Source of the DNA: Actinomycetes bacterium | GTDB taxonomy: Bacteria; Actinomycetota; Acidimicrobiia; Acidimicrobiales; Palsa-688 | DNA length: 54,579 bases | NCBI GenBank assembly: GCA_021809105.1 | Contig: JAKBAM010000016.1 | Location: forward strand, 1 to 54,579 | Direction: 5' to 3' | Shown here: in pieces, positions 50,681-54,579 of the stretch | How the letters are laid out: every line of letters starts with the position of its first letter | Numbering within the stretch: position 1 is the first letter of the stretch | The notes under the pieces: model-generated | Databases searched by the model: none | Seen by the model: only the letters and a program-made list of their open reading frames with translations | Told to the model about the DNA's origin: nothing | Made by a program: the position numbers and the translations under genes

Positions 50681-52630
50681 ATGGCTGTCCATGTGACCAG
50701 TGAGCGACTGGGCGGCCGGGCCGAGGTGCACCCGCTCTTCCCCAAGATCCGTTCTTGGATGGCCCTTGGCGCTCCGATCGAGTTGATGAGCGCGCTGTCG
50801 GTGCTCCGGGTGGTCGTGACCGTGGCTCTTTGCTGGTCCCTCCTCGTACCTCAGCTCTCGGGCGTCGGCGAGGCGGCCTGCGTGACGATGCTGGCGGTAA
50901 CCGCTTCGCGCGGGCTGCTCCTCTTGTGGCTGCTCCGCGCCCGGGTGATCGCGGAGCGCGGTTCGTTGGTCGCGACTGCGGTCCTGCTCGCCGGTGTCGT
51001 CGCAGAGGTGGCCGCCCCCCTGCCGCCCATCGACCGCGCCGCAGCGCTCGGGGTGGCGGCTCCGGTCTGCGGGTTCGCTGCGCTGTTCCTCACCACTCGC
51101 CACATCATCGCCTCGGTGGTTGCCGTCAGCGGGGCGACTGCGATCGCCGCGTCGCCGGGCGGATGGCATGCGGTGGCCGGGATGTCGATCACCGCCGGGC
51201 TGGCCATCGGGGCCTTCACCGTTGCCATAGCCCTACTGCAGCGTTCTGCGCATCGCCGGGCCTCGGTAGACCCCGATACCGGGCTTACCAATGGCCACGG
51301 GCTCGAACAGCGGATTACGCAGGCCGGTCTGGCGCCCACGCAGGTGATAGGCGTCGTCTGCCTCCTCGGGCTCCCGGAGGTGCGCGAAGCCCTCGGGCAC
51401 ACGGCTGGGACGGACCTGTTCCGCCGCGTCGTCGAGGACCTCGGTCAGGTCGTGCCATCCGGCTCGATCATCGGCAGGGTGGAAGGTGACGAGATTGTAG
51501 TGGTACAGCCCATCTCGGACCGCTCGGACCTCTTACGAGGCGGTCGGGACGGCGGGCTCACTCGGGCAGTTGCCACCGCCGAAAGCCTGGCGGGCGTGCT
51601 GCTCGGCGCCATCGCCGCCGGTCGGTACTTGATCGGGGACGTCGAGGTGTCGCTCGGAGGCCGTGTAGGGCTGGCTCTCGCCCCCTGGGACGGCGTCGAC
51701 TTGGGCGAACAGCTGCGGCGGGCCAGCTATTCGGCGCACGTGGCGGTGGTCAAGGGGCAGTCGTACCGGCTCTGGGACGGATCGCGCGACGCCATGACCG
51801 CCGACGACCTCGCGCTTCTCGGGGACCTCAGGCGCGCCGCTGCATCCGGCCAGTTGCGCCTGGCCTACCAGCCACAGGTGGCGGCCAGGACCGGTGTCAC
51901 GGTGTCGGTCGAAGCCCTTCTGAGGTGGGACCACCCGACACGCGGGGCGGTGCCACCCGATCGGTTCATATCCCTCGCCGAGCGGACAGGTCTGGTGGAC
52001 CGGTTGACTGAATGGTCCCTAGGCGAAGCGCTCGACGCCCAGGTCCGCTGGCGCGATCAGGGCATCGACCTGCCAGTCTCGGTCAACCTGTCAGCCAAGG
52101 AGCTGTCGCGTCCCGACCTTGCGACGCGAGTGTTGGACATGCTGGCTCAGCGTGGCCTTCCTGGAGCGGCGCTTACTGTCGAGATCACCGAGACGGCGGC
52201 GGCCGCGTTGGACATCGTCGACATCGTGACGCTCTTGGAGCCGCTGCAGATCGGCGGTGTCCGCATCTCGATCGACGACTTCGGCACGGGCTACACCTCC
52301 CTCGGGGTCCTGGCGCAGCTACCGCTGCACGAGTTGAAGGTCGACCTCGGGTTCGTGATCCGCTCGGCCACCTCCCCCAAAGACGCCGCGATAGTCCAGA
52401 CGGTCAGGGAACTCGGGCATCGCATGGGGCTGGCTGTCGTGGCCGAAGGGGTCGAGGACGAGGAGTGCGCCCAAAGGATGGCGGACTACGGCTGCGACCT
52501 TCTACAGGGCTACCACTTCTCCAGGCCGCTCGATGAGCAACGGTTGGTCGAGCACGTCCAGGCCGCCGGCTTGGCCGGGGTCGGGCGCGAAGACATCCGG
52601 ACCTCGAGGGTGACCCGAGCGTTCACCTGA
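50681..52630 (+). CDS. c-di-GMP phosphodiesterase with degenerate GGDEF domain
   Basis: 649 residues. Five or six N-terminal membrane helices (residues 35-190) precede a GGDEF-like domain in which the GGDEF motif is replaced by EGDEI (GRVEGDEIVVV), so synthase activity is unlikely. The EAL domain (about residues 375-625) is complete: SVEALLRWDHP, PVSVNLSAKEL, LTVEITE, ISIDDFGTGYTSL, LHELKVDLGFV, VVAEGVEDEE and LLQGYHFSRPL. It should hydrolyse c-di-GMP to pGpG at the membrane, perhaps with the degenerate domain as a GTP sensor. The mRNA is probably leaderless. It is intact and stands alone. Confidence 0.93.
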   Translation: MAVHVTSERLGGRAEVHPLFPKIRSWMALGAPIELMSALSVLRVVVTVALCWSLLVPQLSGVGEAACVTMLAVTASRGLLLLWLLRARVIAERGSLVATAVLLAGVVAEVAAPLPPIDRAAALGVAAPVCGFAALFLTTRHIIASVVAVSGATAIAASPGGWHAVAGMSITAGLAIGAFTVAIALLQRSAHRRASVDPDTGLTNGHGLEQRITQAGLAPTQVIGVVCLLGLPEVREALGHTAGTDLFRRVVEDLGQVVPSGSIIGRVEGDEIVVVQPISDRSDLLRGGRDGGLTRAVATAESLAGVLLGAIAAGRYLIGDVEVSLGGRVGLALAPWDGVDLGEQLRRASYSAHVAVVKGQSYRLWDGSRDAMTADDLALLGDLRRAAASGQLRLAYQPQVAARTGVTVSVEALLRWDHPTRGAVPPDRFISLAERTGLVDRLTEWSLGEALDAQVRWRDQGIDLPVSVNLSAKELSRPDLATRVLDMLAQRGLPGAALTVEITETAAAALDIVDIVTLLEPLQIGGVRISIDDFGTGYTSLGVLAQLPLHELKVDLGFVIRSATSPKDAAIVQTVRELGHRMGLAVVAEGVEDEECAQRMADYGCDLLQGYHFSRPLDEQRLVEHVQAAGLAGVGREDIRTSRVTRAFT

Positions 52631-52731
52631 GAGCCACCCTGTCACTGTTGACGCCTGTCGATGCCCTTCGTATGGTGTGCGCCCGGGGCAGGGATCTACC
52701 GTTCCCCGAGAGTCGAGCAGGGGGACGAGAG

Positions 52732-54579
52732 GTGTCCGAGTCAAGCAAGCGCGACCGGCTGACCACGGGCGGGCGCCGTGGATCTGGGATACGGAGGGAT
52801 CGCCGTGCACCCTCGACTGGTCGTGCAGGCCGGCTCGGAGTCTTAGTGGCGAGTTCGGCGCTGATGGCGCTGACTGCCACCGCCGTCGGCGCCACGCCCG
52901 CCTCCGCGGCGCCAGTCGAGACGGTCGCTGCGGGCGTGGTACGAGCCGCTGTGCCCCCGGGCTCCATCCAACACGTGATGGTTATCGACATCGAGAACGA
53001 GTCGTTTGCTGCAACCTTCGGGCCCGGTTCGGTCGCAACGTACTTGAACCAGCAGCTCCTTCCTCAAGGGGAGCTCCTTTCCAACTACTACGCCACCGGC
53101 CACGTCAGCAACGACAACTACGTGAGCCAAGTCTCGGGCCAGGCCCCGAACCCGGTCAACAGCAGTGACTGCATCACCAACCTGAGCTCGCTCGCGGGCA
53201 CGTACAACGACGTGACACCCGGGACCTTGGACCCCAACCAGGCTCAATACCCCGGTCAGGTGGACGGGCAAGGATGCGTTTTCCCGTCCAGCGTGCAGAC
53301 CATCGGCAGCCAGCTGGACGCCGCTATGCCTGGCACCTCGCTTACCTGGCGCAGCTACGCGGAAGACATGGGCAATAGCCCTGCTCGAGACGGCGGCACA
53401 CCCGATCCCCTGGGCGGGACCGACTGCGCTCATCCCACCCAGGTCAACGGGACCGCGGCCGACGGCACCAACAACGCTCAAGGACCGAATGCGACCGGGG
53501 GGCAGGTCCAGTCCCCGGTTGCCGACCAGTACGTCGACCGCCACAATCCATTCATCTATTTCCACTCCGTCACGGACAACGCCGCATACTGCGCAGCTCA
53601 TGTGGTGCCTCTCGGAACCGTGACGGTAGGCACGGGCGGCCAGCCGGACACGTTCCACGGCCATCTCGCGGCCGACCTCGCCAGCGCGGCGACGACACCC
53701 GCCTTCGGCTTCATCACGCCGAACGTCTGCAATGACGGTCACGATGCAAAGTGCGCCGGCACCAACACGAACGGCTCGAGCGTCGGCGGCCTCACCGGGG
53801 TCGACGCATGGCTGCAGCATTGGATGCCGTTGCTGCTCGCCTCGCCGGCCTACCGAAACGGCAGCATGCTCATCGTCTTGACCGCCGACGAGGGTGCCAT
53901 CAGCGACTCGACCGCTGTGAACAATGAGCAACCCGGCCCGAGCGATCCCAACCCTGGCTTCAGCCCCCTCCTGGGAACAGAACCCCCGCCGGGGACCGAT
54001 CCGGGCGGAGGGAGGACCGGTGCGCTGCTCCTCAACTCGAAGTGGATCATCCCCGGGACCGTCAACGCCACGCCCTACAACCATTATTCGGCTTTGAGGA
54101 GCTACGAGGATCTGCTCGGGATCACGAGCGGCGGGTCGGACGGGCTCGGGCATCTAGGGTTCGCCGGAGCGCCAGGTCTAGCCCCGTTCGGCCCGGACGT
54201 GTTCAACGCGCCGAGCGGTCAGGGCTACCGTGAGGTGGCTGCGGACGGCGGCATCTTCACGTACGGCGAAGCCGGCTACTACGGATCCACCGGCAACATT
54301 CCCCTCAACAAACCCATCGTCGGCATCACCTCCACCCCAGACGGCCGCGGCTACTGGGAAGTCGCCGCAGACGGCGGCATCTTCAACTTCGGCGACGCCG
54401 GCTACTACGGATCCACCGGCAACATTCCCCTCAACAAACCCATCGTCGGCATCACCTCCACCCCAGACGGCCGCGGCTACTGGGAAGTCGCCGCAGACGG
54501 CGGCATCTTCAACTTCGGCGACGCCGGCTACTACGGATCCACCGGCAACATTCCCCTCAACAAACCCATCGTCGGCATC
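52732..54579 (+). CDS. Secreted phosphoesterase with Acidimicrobiia-type repeats (3'-partial)
   Basis: GTG at 52732 (GGGGGA upstream) gives 616 codons to the window edge; no stop is reached. A basic n-region of about 33 residues precedes the signal segment LGVLVASSALMALTATAVGA with cleavage after TPASA. The phosphoesterase domain (residues 75-480) resembles AcpA/phospholipase C-like proteins: HVMVIDIENESFAATFGPGS, GHVSNDNYVSQVSG, FIYFHSVTDN and IVLTADEGA. From about residue 500, 42-residue repeats begin (AADGGIF.FGDAGYYGSTGN, NKPIVGITSTPDGRGYWEVA). These are expected to form a beta-propeller-like or adhesive domain. Substrate and full length are unknown. Confidence 0.8.
   Translation, partial: MSESSKRDRLTTGGRRGSGIRRDRRAPSTGRAGRLGVLVASSALMALTATAVGATPASAAPVETVAAGVVRAAVPPGSIQHVMVIDIENESFAATFGPGSVATYLNQQLLPQGELLSNYYATGHVSNDNYVSQVSGQAPNPVNSSDCITNLSSLAGTYNDVTPGTLDPNQAQYPGQVDGQGCVFPSSVQTIGSQLDAAMPGTSLTWRSYAEDMGNSPARDGGTPDPLGGTDCAHPTQVNGTAADGTNNAQGPNATGGQVQSPVADQYVDRHNPFIYFHSVTDNAAYCAAHVVPLGTVTVGTGGQPDTFHGHLAADLASAATTPAFGFITPNVCNDGHDAKCAGTNTNGSSVGGLTGVDAWLQHWMPLLLASPAYRNGSMLIVLTADEGAISDSTAVNNEQPGPSDPNPGFSPLLGTEPPPGTDPGGGRTGALLLNSKWIIPGTVNATPYNHYSALRSYEDLLGITSGGSDGLGHLGFAGAPGLAPFGPDVFNAPSGQGYREVAADGGIFTYGEAGYYGSTGNIPLNKPIVGITSTPDGRGYWEVAADGGIFNFGDAGYYGSTGNIPLNKPIVGITSTPDGRGYWEVAADGGIFNFGDAGYYGSTGNIPLNKPIVGI
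54235..54579 (+). repeat. 126-bp tandem repeats in the secreted protein gene
   Basis: Units begin at 54235, 54361 and 54487. Units 2 and 3 are identical over the visible 93 bases, and unit 1 matches both from GCCGGCTACTACGG onward. Each codes for 42 residues. Identity at third codon positions implies recent slippage or gene conversion. Confidence 0.95.

Overview
High-GC actinobacterial chromosome segment, most probably from the class Acidimicrobiia. Three things point there: the overall base composition; a core order (rpsA, coaE, uvrB, uvrA, uvrC, rapZ, yvcK, gap, pgk, tpiA, secG) characteristic of Actinobacteria; and, at the right edge, a secreted protein with 42-residue repeats of the GGIFxFGDAxxYGSTG / GYWxVAxDGG type that is very common in Acidimicrobiia. 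Several genes appear to be leaderless (a TANNNT box 6-7 nt before the start codon), as is usual in Actinobacteria.

Layout. (1) 1-14220 is an accessory island stacked against a tRNA-Leu(GAG) gene at 14134-14220, minus strand. Copies of the tRNA 3' end occur at 2147, 6037, 7907 and 14134, all in one orientation, and divide the island into cargo blocks. The left block holds an IS605-type end, a decayed MobF relaxase, a decayed serine integrase and small genes. The second holds mazEF-vapB with a beheaded vapC, a phosphoesterase, an unrecognised protein and a truncated Fic protein. The third holds a zeta-like kinase with a convergent antitoxin candidate, a beheaded tyrosine integrase and a small winged-helix protein. 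The fourth (7907-14153) looks intact: a 6.2-kb element with a serine integrase, a replication initiator, small control genes and a three-gene operon (PD-(D/E)XK nuclease-RAMA, DUF262, HEPN RNase) that is the best candidate here for an undescribed defence system.

(2) 14315-30904 is mainly core and mostly minus strand: a small monooxygenase, menB, a complete peptide ABC importer, secG, tpiA-pgk-gap with overlapping ends, yvcK-rapZ, a DUF559 endonuclease-like gene, a methyltransferase and uvrC. The whiA gene that usually sits between yvcK and gap is absent.

(3) 31110-44154 holds nadA, a heterodimeric ABC exporter, uvrA, uvrB, coaE, a BldC-like regulator, alanine dehydrogenase and a basic protein. 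(4) 44219-46784 holds ychF followed by a small vapBC-bearing segment bounded by a 19-bp exact repeat of the ychF 3' end. (5) 46774-54579 holds an EamA transporter divergent from a CGNR regulator, rpsA, a methyltransferase, a c-di-GMP phosphodiesterase with a degenerate GGDEF domain, and the start of the repeat-bearing secreted phosphoesterase, cut by the window edge.

How the genes work together: excision repair (UvrABC), lower glycolysis (Gap, Pgk, TpiA) with its regulators YvcK/RapZ, cofactor synthesis (NadA, CoaE, MenB), peptide uptake and protein export form the housekeeping backbone; toxins, nucleases and recombinases concentrate at the tRNA-Leu and ychF integration points.
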